Source: Ganoderma boninense (taxonomy: Eukaryota > Basidiomycota > Agaricomycetes > Polyporales > Polyporaceae). Taken from it: 64,000 bases of DNA. A model generated the notes under the pieces. The model was given only the letters and a program-made list of their open reading frames with translations. It was not told the DNA's origin and made no database searches. Below, piece after piece: positions 10,801 through 20,871 of this stretch; the first letter of the stretch is position 1; the number at the start of each line of letters is the position of its first letter. The stretch is taken from contig CM035309.1 in assembly GCA_002900995.3 (NCBI GenBank), positions 3,974,389-4,038,388 of the forward strand. Reading direction: 5' to 3'. Both the position numbers and the translations under genes were made by a program.

Positions 10801-13800
10801 TGGTAGGATAGGTAGGGTCGAATTCGAGAGACAAGACATTGAATCAGAATGCGGCGTACGGCAGTAAAGGGGAGACGGGTGTGCAAGTTGGGAAAGGTGA
10901 AGTCGGAAATGAGGGTACGGATCCGTTGGTACTGAGTTTCGGGATCATTGGTATTGACTCTCAAAAACTCGCAATGACTGTCAGTAACAGGAACAGAGTG
11001 GAGGACAGTATGCGGAGAATCAGGATCAAGAAGATCCACAGACGGCATGAGCAATGAAGCCGGTACAGGTCCTGCATGGAGGGCTACAAGGAGAGACTTA
11101 GGCCAGCTGGTTTCCCAGCCGTAGGCTGCTTGAAAGCGTTCAAGATGCAGGCCTGCAGCTCGCGACACATCGAGAGAGGGAGCAAGGAGAACGGAATCGT
11201 CCATGGCTTCGACAAACTGGGTGCGTAAGCAGAGGCGGTCATCCGGGGTGTGTGGAAGGCCACGTGAACCATGGTGGGTTTGGAAGACGAGCTGCTGCTC
11301 TGGTGCGAGGATATCATGTAGCCAATGGTTGGCCATGCTCGTGGTGAGGGTAGACTTCAAAGGGGAGAAGGGTCCTCCCTGCTGTGTAACGCCAGACACG
11401 GTAAATGATGGCGTGAAGCCGTGGACGGTTTTTACTTTATACGGCACTTGGGCCTGCGCTGAGCGATCGAGGTCTATAAGTGAGAGAGGCAGACCGTATG
11501 CGTGGACCGCGTCATAAAAGCCTTCAGGTTCCAGCCGATCGAATCCTTTGCGCTGATCACGGCGCAAGAGATAGATCGGTTGCTTGTGACGATGCGCATA
11601 AGCTTCGACTTGAGAGAGAAAGGACGTGAGATCGCGAGCTTGGACGCCTGGCTGTGTAGCAATCTGCGTCTGCGGAAGAATCTGTTGAGCAGTGAGATAT
11701 CGAGAGAGGAGATGGTTGAGCCAGGCAAAGGGGAGGTTTTTGAGGAGGTTGGAGCATGTGATGCCCCGGTAGTTAGCTAAGTCTGTACGCGGCCCTCGCT
11801 TGAAGATTGTAGAGAGCGTGGCAGGCTTAACGCATTCGGGGAAGTGGGAGGTGGTGATCTGGTAGTTGACGAGGTCGAGCACAAGGGACAGGCTATAATC
11901 ACTGAGGGTGCGAACACACCACTTCTCCCAGAGGTCGGGGCCCGGCGCAGGGCGAGGATTGCCTTTCCGTAACAGAAAGCGCAGATCCTGTAGGGTGAGA
12001 AGCTGGGGCCAGGAGAAGGGATGATCCGTCACCCGAGCACGTATATCCCGGATTGAAGGGGTATCCATCCATGGTTTAGCGGATGGGGCTCGAGGGGTGC
12101 GGCGGAAAAGCTCAGTGAAATAGCTGACGGTTTGTGCTTTGATCTCATTAGGCCCTGTGAGAAATGTAGAGGAATCAGTAGGTGACTGGAGAGCAGGTGG
12201 TGGGCCGTCGCTGTCGTGCGCATGCACAAATAGCCGTTTGCTAGAGCTGCCCATAAGGACGGCATCGATTCGTGCTCGCGACGACCGAGTGACGCGACGT
12301 TGAAGTTCGTCTTGTTCTGCGCGATATCGCAGGCGCTGCAGTGTTCTGCGGAGGGTGGTAAGATGAGCTAAAAGTGCTGAGGCATGATGGGGATGCCACG
12401 GCGGGGGTGCATCGATGAGAGTGTGAAAATGTTGCATGTACGGAGCTGCCCAGCTATGGCGGTCCAGCAGATGTGGGAGGTAGCCCTGCCGGATAGCCCC
12501 GATAAGCTGATTGACGTGGCGGATCTCAAGGAGTATGCTTCGAATGGTGGCGTTGGTTGGACGTGAAGGGCGGAGAGACGGAGCCTGAGGTAAGTCAAAG
12601 GTATCAGTACCACAAGAGCGTAGAATCTGGGTGAGGGTGTGGTAACGAGTGGTAAACGAAGCATCATCCGTGACTGGGTGGTCAGGAAGACGCTGCGCAG
12701 TCACTGCAGCATCAACGCGATCCGCAAAAACCTTGAACTTCTCAGTATGCGCCTTGCGAGGATATCGGAAGCGGGGAGGGTAGACGGGGGGGACGTAGGC
12801 AGAAGGGGGTCGCGGGAGTTGTCCCTCGAGGTGAGAGGGTGCTGACAAAGTAATGTGGGCGAGAACCGGTCGATGATCAGTGGCGGGGATGAAGTCATGG
12901 AGCACAGAGCACGAAGCCGTGAATGTACCTCGCCGTGAGACGGCAATGCGATCAATAATTGACTGGCCCTGACCGGAATACGCGCGGCAGGTGTAGGTCG
13001 TGCGAGCGTCGGCATCTCGTTGTGTCTGCCAGACGTCATATCCATCTGCGGTGTTAAGGCAGGAGCGATAGGCGTCGCGCTTGACAGAGTTTGGCTCGGC
13101 ACGAGACAGGGACTCAGAGGGAGACAGAGTGACATTACAGTCACCAATGAAGGCCCACGAGTGGGGTGCTGAAGCACAGAGGGCTGCAATCGCCGTCCAG
13201 AAGTCGTTGACAAGGGCCGGGATCCCTGGATCCCACGGAGCGTAGACGGCTATGCAGCGATGTACGTAGCCGTGACCGCTTGAGGTTGGAATAACGAGGT
13301 CGACGGCGAGGACACGACCTTGTAAGAGAGGGTCAACAGGGACCTGTTGGGCGTGGAAGGACCGCTGTACACCCATCACTATACCCCACTTGCTTCCCCG
13401 CCCATTGGTGAGCGGACGCCCTGCAGACTCAAACTTGTGGTAAGGGGGTGCACGAATGCGGTCCTGTATTAGCATAGCTGATTTTGTTTCGGTAACCACC
13501 CATACATGAGGGTTGTGAGACATGATCATATCCGAAAGCGCGGCCTGCTTTACAACGTTCGTGAGGCCGTTGGAATTAATTGTGAGCGCAGATATGGAGG
13601 GGGAAGAAGAAGCGACGAGGACAGGAAAACAGGAAAGGAAACAGAAGAAACCGCAAAGTAAGGAGAACAGCGTGCATGTGCGAGAACAATGTACAACATG
13701 AGACGAAGAAGGAGGTGATGCAGGAGGGTACGTCGCGGGGGCGCTGCGAGGCGTGACCTCTTGAACCACAGGAGGCTCATTGCTAGGCCGAGAGAAAGAC

Positions 13801-15412
13801 GACCCATTAGGGGTGGAAAGAGAAACAAAAGCATTAGAAAAGCATACCTGCTCCTGCATTGCGTCTTCGACCGACGCAGTGGAGGACCGGCGCTGGAGCT
13901 GAGGCTGGGATGAGCCAGCGGTAGTAGGCTGAGGGGGTTGGGCCTGAGCAACCAGTCTGTTGGAGAGTGTGGCCGACAGCGTGTTGTGGATGGACGCGAT
14001 TTCGGATTGAAGGTGGCGCTTCTGGGACGAGTATTGTTGAATGTCCTCGTCGCATTGACGAATGCTCTCGCGGTGGTAGTCAATGACGTGTGGAGGAAGA
14101 TCGCGTTGAAGGAGGGCAGTAGTCGCGTTGATACGCTCGCGGCGAGCGTCGGCGAGGCTAAGGCTGATGTCAAGGAGTTCGGTGCCTAGGGTCTGGGACA
14201 TAGCGAGCGCGGTCGAGTTGGCGTTGACGGTGGACATTTGGTCGTTCAAGTGCGTGATGGCGGCGGTGTTTTGCTCGGATACGCGGAACAGCGTCGACAT
14301 CACCTCCACGCCCTGCTGTCGGGTGTACTCGAACTCCTGCCGGAGTTGCGTGAACTCCGAGGAAGAAGAGGTCGCGGTGTTGAGCGGTTGGCGCGTAACG
14401 GAGAGACCCACTCCGTTGAGGCCATAAAGAAGACCTGGCTGCGGCACCGGCTTGATATGCTCGGTGACCGGGTTAGCGGCGAGGTATGCTTCGAGATCGC
14501 GGTAGTTGCCTGCAACGTGAACTGCGTGGTCCCAGGAGGGGAGGACTGCCGTATAAAGGTCGCCGTCGAGTTCCATGGCGCTGTAGACAACAGGGTCGGA
14601 GGGGTCGTCCTGAAAGAGATGGCGGATCCATCCGTCGAGAACAACCTTGGCGGAAAACCAGTCGCGACAGCTCAGCAGAGCCACCTGGTAACCGTACGAC
14701 GGGGTCACGTAGCGCGGCCGGCGGGCCTCATATTTGACGTGGTCGATCATGAAAGGGGCTGCGAGGATGGCGTCGACGTGGGCGGGTTCGAAGAAGTCGA
14801 AAGTAACGCGCCAAGGTCCGAGTGGCTTGGAGACGTAGTTCTGGTAAAAGGCGTACCCCTTTCCGTTAAACCAGTCTCCCAACTTCTTCTTCATACCCTC
14901 CGCGTGGCTCTTGCTGTCCGCCGTGAAGAACGCACGGCGGGTACGGTCGGGGCCAGACTGAGTTCTCCATTGGACCCGCAAGGATTGATTAGTGTCGAGT
15001 AGAGTTCTCCTGAGGCCTTGGAGAAGGTCCGCTCTTGGCTGTGGCACCCGATCCTGGCTGAGGGAGAGGTAGACGTAGTCCATACAGTGCTGGGTGTCCG
15101 CTGTACGAACCACCACGGCGTCGAAGACCGCATCTCGAGCTGCATCGCGGCCGGGGCTGTGCTTGAGATCGTGGAGGATGCGTCGCATGTGGTCGTCAGC
15201 GGAACGAGGTGTTTCGTGTTCCAAGCCGTAAACCGTGAGTTCCATCCCTTCACAGACGACCGGAGCCTGGTCCTCGCAAGGCGGAGGCGAGGAGGATCGC
15301 TCGATGTCGAAGAGAATCGGACGAGCGGGGGCAGATGGGAGGGGGGCGGCATGGCGGAATAGGGGTTAACAGTCGGCAAGATTTTTCAGTCAGTAAGAAT
15401 TTTCGGGTCGAC
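7803..15412 (-). mobile_element. LINE-type non-LTR retrotransposon, single large ORF
   Basis: The element lies on the minus strand between gene U copy B and the second TVP38-like block, where copy A is continuous. A 10-bp match, GGTAAGAATG, occurs at 7793-7802 and 15413-15422 and once in copy A at 1278-1287. It is a candidate target-site duplication. The right flank also has about 270 bp (15423-15691) not present in copy A, and homology on the left may extend to about 7818, so the ends are uncertain by tens of bases. No poly-A tail is visible at the 3' (left) end. Sequence left of about 9.7 kb contains frame breaks in the RNase H and C-terminal zinc region. Confidence 0.7.
9465..15245 (-). 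CDS. LINE polyprotein: coiled-coil N-part, EEP endonuclease, reverse transcriptase, RNase H
   Basis: This 1926-residue frame drives target-primed retrotransposition. The first 450 residues or so are a gag-like region with a helical, coiled-coil-like stretch. An endonuclease/exonuclease/phosphatase domain follows at about 550-800, with SALTINSNG, TETKS, IGDCN and ATDHRPV motifs. Reverse transcriptase lies at about 1100-1400, with an RKGFDRL strand, TQQGGPFSP and AMDDSV in place of the usual YADD. RNase H begins at about 1785 with ATDAS, has GEVFGL for the catalytic Glu, and LYTDHLNSVRF near 1852. Just after this, around 9500-9660, the expected continuation (SANT-like stretch, LPAFVSDH) lies in another frame, so the last part of RNase H is out of frame. 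Further C-terminal pieces, including a CPRLH zinc-type fragment, are scattered in other frames down to about 8760. All catalytic residues up to that point look intact. Confidence 0.88.
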   Translation of the reverse strand: MELTVYGLEHETPRSADDHMRRILHDLKHSPGRDAARDAVFDAVVVRTADTQHCMDYVYLSLSQDRVPQPRADLLQGLRRTLLDTNQSLRVQWRTQSGPDRTRRAFFTADSKSHAEGMKKKLGDWFNGKGYAFYQNYVSKPLGPWRVTFDFFEPAHVDAILAAPFMIDHVKYEARRPRYVTPSYGYQVALLSCRDWFSAKVVLDGWIRHLFQDDPSDPVVYSAMELDGDLYTAVLPSWDHAVHVAGNYRDLEAYLAANPVTEHIKPVPQPGLLYGLNGVGLSVTRQPLNTATSSSSEFTQLRQEFEYTRQQGVEVMSTLFRVSEQNTAAITHLNDQMSTVNANSTALAMSQTLGTELLDISLSLADARRERINATTALLQRDLPPHVIDYHRESIRQCDEDIQQYSSQKRHLQSEIASIHNTLSATLSNRLVAQAQPPQPTTAGSSQPQLQRRSSTASVEDAMQEQVCFSNAFVSLSTPNGSSFSRPSNEPPVVQEVTPRSAPATYPPASPPSSSHVVHCSRTCTLFSLLCGFFCFLSCFPVLVASSSPSISALTINSNGLTNVVKQAALSDMIMSHNPHVWVVTETKSAMLIQDRIRAPPYHKFESAGRPLTNGRGSKWGIVMGVQRSFHAQQVPVDPLLQGRVLAVDLVIPTSSGHGYVHRCIAVYAPWDPGIPALVNDFWTAIAALCASAPHSWAFIGDCNVTLSPSESLSRAEPNSVKRDAYRSCLNTADGYDVWQTQRDADARTTYTCRAYSGQGQSIIDRIAVSRRGTFTASCSVLHDFIPATDHRPVLAHITLSAPSHLEGQLPRPPSAYVPPVYPPRFRYPRKAHTEKFKVFADRVDAAVTAQRLPDHPVTDDASFTTRYHTLTQILRSCGTDTFDLPQAPSLRPSRPTNATIRSILLEIRHVNQLIGAIRQGYLPHLLDRHSWAAPYMQHFHTLIDAPPPWHPHHASALLAHLTTLRRTLQRLRYRAEQDELQRRVTRSSRARIDAVLMGSSSKRLFVHAHDSDGPPPALQSPTDSSTFLTGPNEIKAQTVSYFTELFRRTPRAPSAKPWMDTPSIRDIRARVTDHPFSWPQLLTLQDLRFLLRKGNPRPAPGPDLWEKWCVRTLSDYSLSLVLDLVNYQITTSHFPECVKPATLSTIFKRGPRTDLANYRGITCSNLLKNLPFAWLNHLLSRYLTAQQILPQTQIATQPGVQARDLTSFLSQVEAYAHRHKQPIYLLRRDQRKGFDRLEPEGFYDAVHAYGLPLSLIDLDRSAQAQVPYKVKTVHGFTPSFTVSGVTQQGGPFSPLKSTLTTSMANHWLHDILAPEQQLVFQTHHGSRGLPHTPDDRLCLRTQFVEAMDDSVLLAPSLDVSRAAGLHLERFQAAYGWETSWPKSLLVALHAGPVPASLLMPSVDLLDPDSPHTVLHSVPVTDSHCEFLRVNTNDPETQYQRIRTLISDFTFPNLHTRLPFTAVRRILIQCLVSRIRPYLSYQPVTRAHAANLDRLLATRIHEYFRFPFHFNSTLLYLPLSHLGFDLPSVSHLNDVAAVSGLVRDLNHHVSTFQIMARITLADWTCLLNHCRSPLEGATTRSFNRSFRVLPTAWIIALDVLRHFQLSIRHSDQSYFFTGDVALRHLIHLLPNTPGTPSSLTITNFERAHITHLSQLATWSQPSLSPPRLHPSPNVADTLQPYSARHDWRTLSDWLCTLTLPLLMASAAGFVEGPGSSGGPPATREGRDETGSSGGEYTTRVQVSDNRWQLALPPILRQQIAETAILAAAKLSPHPGHLQQNTLATDASAISSPHHHVTFAAATPQSAVVLAISPSDALTSILHGEVFGLVVAALLHLYHPVIDSPARPLLYTDHLNSVRFLEAHPFLRLPLRLTPQSRLIPVSMLPTSFRRTPNPPVSHLTPAILRRHSSCPPQIRCRPPCSSSTFL

Positions 15413-15486
15413 GGTAAGAATGACGGAAAAGATAGCCTAGGTTTAAAGCATGACTGAGAACAAGGGAAAGGAAGAGGGTAGGAACG

Positions 15487-15576
15487 GTGTGGTGGTGGTG
15501 GTGGTGTGGTGGTGGTGGTGGTGTGGTGGTGGTGGTGGTGGTGGTGGTGGTGGTGGTGGTGGTGGTGGTGGTGGTC
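15487..15576 (+). repeat. (GGT)n microsatellite
   Basis: A run of GGT/GTG triplets of about 90 bp with a few interruptions. It lies in the segment between the retrotransposon 5' end and the second copy of the TVP38-like block, and is absent from copy A. Confidence 0.95.
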
Positions 15577-17060
15577 GAACGCGGTCTGGCACCTCTGGGC
15601 GCCAAATTTGAAGCTGAAACGTCTGGACTCGATCTGAAAAGTCTGGAATGGTACTTACTCAGATCATCCAGAGCTGTGCAGGTTTTACTGATGCGGGAGC
15701 GAGAGAGGCCCGAGAGCAGGTACTTACTGGAGTAAGTGCGTGAGCCGGGCATGATGGGTGGGCGCGGTGTCGGAAAGGTAGGAGCAAAAGGCGTGTGATG
15801 CGAGGGGAGGCGAATGGAAGTGAGAGGCGAAAGATGCAAGTCGAGGAGGACGATGTGGAATCCCCGTCGTCCCACCCTGTTTTATACGTTTCGTTCTTCG
15901 CCGACCACAAGTGAAGATGGGCCGGCATGTGAGAGGCGACTTTTGCTTAAGCGTTCGACGGAGGGCATTGAGCATTGGACGTCGGTGCATACCCGACGCC
16001 GGCTTGGGTTCTCGAAGCCGGTCTCATTGACTGGGTGTTATCCTGTCACGGCAAAGGTCAGGTCGACTGCGGGAAGAGAGGCGTACCAAAGAAATGGCTG
16101 TAGCCTGGAGGCAGGCCCTTCAACTTGAGTTTAGAGTTATGCGATAGCGTGACAATGACTTGTGATGGAGAAACGGTAGCCGAGTACTTTGTGCATTGGC
16201 CGGCGCGCCGGTCGCGGTCTAGTTGTCATATTGTCTGGAGCCACTGGCACGTTTCGCAGGGCTCATTCAGGAGATTTGTAATTCGTGCGAAAGCCTCGCC
16301 TTTTGATGGATATTTCGAGTTCAGGCAAAGCGCGTCCGATTACCATCCTGAGGAACGACGTCAAGTGCCAAGAGGGCTCGCGAACTTGAAGTTTGCCAAT
16401 TTGAATTCGACTTAATTAACGGTCAAAAGTGGCGTCGAACACAATTAAAGCGTTGTTGTGGTCAATACGGTATACATATGAAAATCTATTGTCAAGGGAA
16501 AGGATGAGGAAGGAGAAGAGGTTGGTGGTGGGAGGTCGACGCCGCGACCGTCTGGCAGAGTCTGGCACTGACTCCTCGCCTAACCATATCAACAAGGACA
16601 AACAACAGCCAGGCTGGCGACAGGCGCGCGTCATGTTTTCTCAAGTACTCAGCTGTTTAGACACTCCGTATTACACCGTGCATAGCCGCACGGCTGGAAT
16701 TTTTGTCACCACATATCTGGGAATATCACGGTTCCCTTGTGTCCAATATACGTAAGGGAAAAACACCTATTGGAAGATCGCTACATCCTGTTCATCATGT
16801 CGGATGACGATGGCATACTAGTGCTGTGAAACAATGAAAGCATTCTCTCCTCACTACGGCCGACATCCCAAAGATAGATAGTCTAATACAATTACTACGC
16901 CGGTTCTGGAAAGCTAATATCGCGTTGCGCCGCAAGTTCAAACCCCACAGCCACAGCACAATGTACTATCGGGCCCGGCGGCACGGACCTATTGAATGCT
17001 CAGAATGCCCCTCCCCCCACGCTCAGGAAAAGCCTCCGCCCCTGCCTAGTAACTAGTGAC

Positions 17061-19040
17061 TCAATGCGCCGTGGCCGTGCTAGCTACGGTATCCCTCGAA
17101 CTCCCGAACGGATCCCGATTCATATTCAGGCTCGAGTGGGCCTTCAAATCCGACTCGCAATAAGCGGAGCCACCACCACGACCACCGCCACTCCGACGCT
17201 GGAGGGAGGTTAGGCTGACCGCTTCGACCCCGGCCGCGCGCTCTGAGTCGCTGAGGGCATTAGGGAGGTCTCCGTCCGAGCTGGAGCTCGAGTTCGAGTC
17301 TACGGTGTATTCAGCGGCAACGAGCATTTTCGTCTGCCTGTCAACGGTCATGTCGGTCGGTGGTATGAGGGTGCAGGGAGGGCGGGGGCGAGTCCAACGT
17401 TCAGACCAGGACCCGACGCCATGACGGGGCGTGGGGGGGACGAAGCGCCAGGTCAGTAGCACGCACGCATGGACAAAGGGGGAGGAGAAGACGCGCGACG
17501 CACCGGGCCTTCCTGCGGCGGGACACGACGCTCGCCTTGACCGCGTCCATCTTGCGGTATATGTAGCGCATGGCGAGGTGCGTGACGAGCACCGTGAGCA
17601 GGATCACGGCGATCTTGATGATCCTCCCCTTCGTCGCGGTGGCTGTCAGAGTCAGTCGAAATGCGCGGCCCGTGAGCACGATGCTGTTGCGAGGCACTGG
17701 CAGAGCGGCGAGGCTCACCCGGGCCCGCTTCCGACGCGCCGATGTACACCACCGCGAGCTGCTTCGGGAGCCCGAGGAGCGCCGCGCCGAGGAACGTCCA
17801 CAGGCCCATCCCGAGCGTCGAGAAGATCGCCGTCAGCACTGTTGTGTTACGTCGCGCCTCATCAGCGTCGTCCGGCGGAGGGAAAGACAAAAAAGGGCGG
17901 GACAGAAAGGCGTGAGCCAGGAAGGGACGCACCGTGTCCGGGGATCGCGCCGAGGCGCATGACGACGGGGATCATGAAGCCGCCGTCGCGCACGACCTGC
18001 GCGAGGACCGCGTACTTGAGATTCGCCTCCTCCGTCCGCTGCCCGCGCGCCTTGCACCAGTACTTGAACACACTTCATGAAGGCAGAGGTTCAAGTTCGT
18101 TCATGGCGACGACCGATTTCGCAAGGTGAGGCCACCAGACGGGAGAGGACGGGAAAGGGATGCACGTACAAGAAGTTGATGAGCTCGCCGACGATCGTCC
18201 CCGCCGCGACGATGCCGAAGCCGATCCCGATACCCCACACGTCTCCGCAGAGCACGGCGACGATTTCGTGCCCGAAGAGCTACATAAGACATACGACGCA
18301 TTCCAGAGCGCGGATCAGCGGACTACGTCCTCCCGCGAGACTTCGATCTTGCACCACAGCTCACCGGAGGGAAGGACAGCACGATCATGATAGCGATGGG
18401 GATGACCCACCCACCAGGGGTGCTGGAGGAGGATACGATGGGATGAGTATTAGCGTGAGAGGGCAGTGTGGCATCACCGTGACGACTGGGACTCACTCGT
18501 GCATCCAAACCGCGAAGGGGCGCAGCCACTCCTCGATGTGCGTCTGGAACACGAGGAAGAGAAGCACGGCAACCAGCACCACTCCCACCACCGCGACCGT
18601 GACTGCAAAGGAGCCCGAACGCGGGGCGCAAACGTCCACGTCAATGCCTGTGTCTGTCTTCCGCCGGACAACGTGGGTAATGAGGGACGGGACGCACGAA
18701 TCTGCCGGGGGTTCCCTCTGAAGTCGAACGTCCTCCTGAAGTCGCACTCTCGGCTCTTGTGCGTCAGCACGTACTGCTCTGACGGTGTCGGGCTTGGGGT
18801 GCGCATCAGCGCCAGCTGGCGCACTTCCACCTGCACGCCGTCGTCGCTTCCTCCCTTCGCATTTGGCGCAAAATCGTAACTTTGCACTCGGGGAACGGGG
18901 GCGACGATTGGGATGGAGGCACTAGGCGGATACTCGGGCCTGGCGGTGACGGTGGAGTATGGATCCTGGGGAGAACTGTGTGCGTGCGCGGTGGTTGAAC
19001 AGCAGGAAGCAAAACGAGACAATGCCCTGACTCACCTCAT
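17061..19040 (-). CDS. TVP38/TMEM64 family (VTT domain) membrane protein, paralogue 2
   Basis: Recent duplicate of paralogue 1, offset by 14430 bases at both ends. It has the same nine-exon structure and the same ATGAG start immediately before a GTGAG donor (start codon 19040-19038). Exon content runs from the N-tail motif RTPSPTPSEQY through the VTT core LFGHEIVA, the IPGH loop and LGLPKQLAVVYIG to a Ser-rich tail ending TATAH. Differences from paralogue 1 are a few substitutions (for example TPDT-region residues near the second intron), a shorter tail that has lost the Ala-Asn residues before PFGSSRDT, and a different stop. All introns keep GT-AG ends, so it looks functional. It faces the Plavaka insertion about 960 bp upstream, which may have separated it from distal regulatory sequence. 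Confidence 0.85.
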
Positions 19041-19165
19041 ACTACGGCTAGTTTGCGCTCACGAACTTGGACTTGAACTTGATCGGGACACGGGGGCTGC
19101 GGTAGTGAAAGCAGAAAAGGAGAGACAGAATCTGGATGTTAGAATCGAGGTCGGACTGTGGAGGC

Positions 19166-19300
19166 TATATGTATAAACAAGTGTCGGAATAACGGCCAAC
19201 GGGTATGCAAGTGCTTATGCGAATGTGAACAAACCCAAGACCTACCCAGCTCGGTCCGAAGCTTCTGGCGCCGGTGCTCCACTTTGTATCCCGCGATTGC
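19166..19300 (-). promoter_or_regulatory. conserved promoter of TVP38-like paralogue 2
   Basis: Carries the same TATACATATAG element (about 19166-19176), downstream CCGACCTCGATTCT block and upstream CCCAGCTCGGTCCGAAGC block as paralogues 1 and 5, in the same order. Confidence 0.55.
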
Positions 19301-20001
19301 CTAGGAGAAGATGCGATCGCCGCACGTTCGAAGCGTAAGTAGCGGGACTGTAGAATCCGCGAGGCCGCACACGCCAATGGCTCCGAACAACCGACGCGCC
19401 AGCCTGATGCAAGGATGGCTATGGACCACAGCCTCGAGAAGGTGATAACCACTCCGGCGGGATTTTAGAGACTCAGATGCTCGCGCACACGAGTACAACA
19501 AGGTTCGTAACCACGCCCGCTGAGAAGGTTCAGTCAATAGCCTGCCTAGGGTGGACGTAGGTGAAAAGGCGCACGTTTCAATGTTTGGTCATTGGGCTGT
19601 GAGCCTAGAGACAAACGTACGTACAATGATCCATCGACTGCCAAAAGCGCGGCAGAACATTTGGGCATGCGCGTCGCGAGCCTCAAGGCTGGGAAGTGTT
19701 GTCGGAGGGTTGGCATTCATTCCGAGTCTGACGTTGGGCTACTTTAGCGGTCGCCTCGGTATCTGTAAGGCCGAAGAGGCCGTGCCCGAGACCGATGCAG
19801 GTTCTCCAGATTCACATTTCTAAGCAGAGGTGGTGGACAGCAGGAGGATTTGAGTTATGCGCAGCCAGCCGCGAGGCGGTGAAGATGGATTTGGAAAATG
19901 AGTGGCGCACAGACGGTCCCGCTTCATCCGGGCCGCCACTGCCGCTGGCGTGTCCACAAGTATAAGTTAGTCACCAATGGACGCCAGAGCCTAATTACTT
20001 A

Positions 20002-20008
20002 CATCAGC
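20002..20008 (+). repeat. left terminal inverted repeat of the Plavaka element
   Basis: CATCAGC directly after the TA target site. It pairs with GCTGATG at 28708-28714; the next bases (AAA versus GAAA) pair only loosely. Confidence 0.75.
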
Positions 20009-20871
20009 AAACATGCAGGATTGATGACCAGGAATGGCCGATTTCCAACTAGATGGTAATTCTTGAACTTGCTGGTAAAGGGATGACGATATACGGTGGG
20101 GGAGCGTCTTCCGTGGTCAGTAATGACCATTTGTGCCGCAGCGTCCGGCAAACGTCTACCGTGGGCGCCCTAACGTCCGACCATAGATTACAATGAGCCC
20201 CCCGACGCCCGACAATACCTGACCATGTCCGTCGGGAAGCCTGACAAAGGTAGATCGTGTCGACAGCGAGGCCCGATCAAGCATGCCCATGTTCGCCCCG
20301 AGGTTCGACCAATGTGTACCGGCAGCTGCGGAACAGTTGATCAACCTGTCCCAGGTCTCGCAGATAGAAATGTCAATAATGACCTTATCTCGCAGCCCCC
20401 CTGAGCTGGACTTAGAGGACGTTACCCTTGGAATGTCAGCTGGTGTCCGTTTGTTAGAGCCAGAATGGCCATGGATTGGCATGGATCTATACGCCTCTGG
20501 CAAACAACCTCTTGCTTGTAGTCAGCTCCTGGCCATCCACGTGAACAAAATGTGGAATAATAAAAGTATATTATTCTGGTACAAGACAGATAGACGCAGC
20601 AGCAACATTAGTTCATACACACGGATGCGGACACTACAATTAGTACACCAGTGAGGTAGCCAGGGAGATGAAGGGAGCGGACCACGGGCATGGAGAGCAC
20701 TGTAGCGAGGAAGCGAGTGAGACAGCGGGAAAGCATACCGAGAGCAGATAGCGAATGCACAGCACGATCAAGAACTGAAAGGGGCAAGCGCGGGGCGCCC
20801 AGAGCCGCCTGTGATGTGGGATGAGACCGCGGCGAAAGTAGGCACAACGTGATAAACTCACCGGACAGGCC

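Larger units (their letters stand above)
15692..20001. repeat. copy B, middle block of the tandem duplication
   Basis: Matches about 1303-5599 in the same orientation. It carries the start exon of gene U, the non-coding spacer, TVP38-like paralogue 2 and its promoter. The match stops abruptly at the TA at 20000-20001, where the Plavaka element begins. Confidence 0.9.

Noticed and set aside
15487..15576. (GGT)n run as coding for a poly-Thr or poly-Val protein
   Set aside because: Pure microsatellite; the frames through it do not connect to any supported gene.
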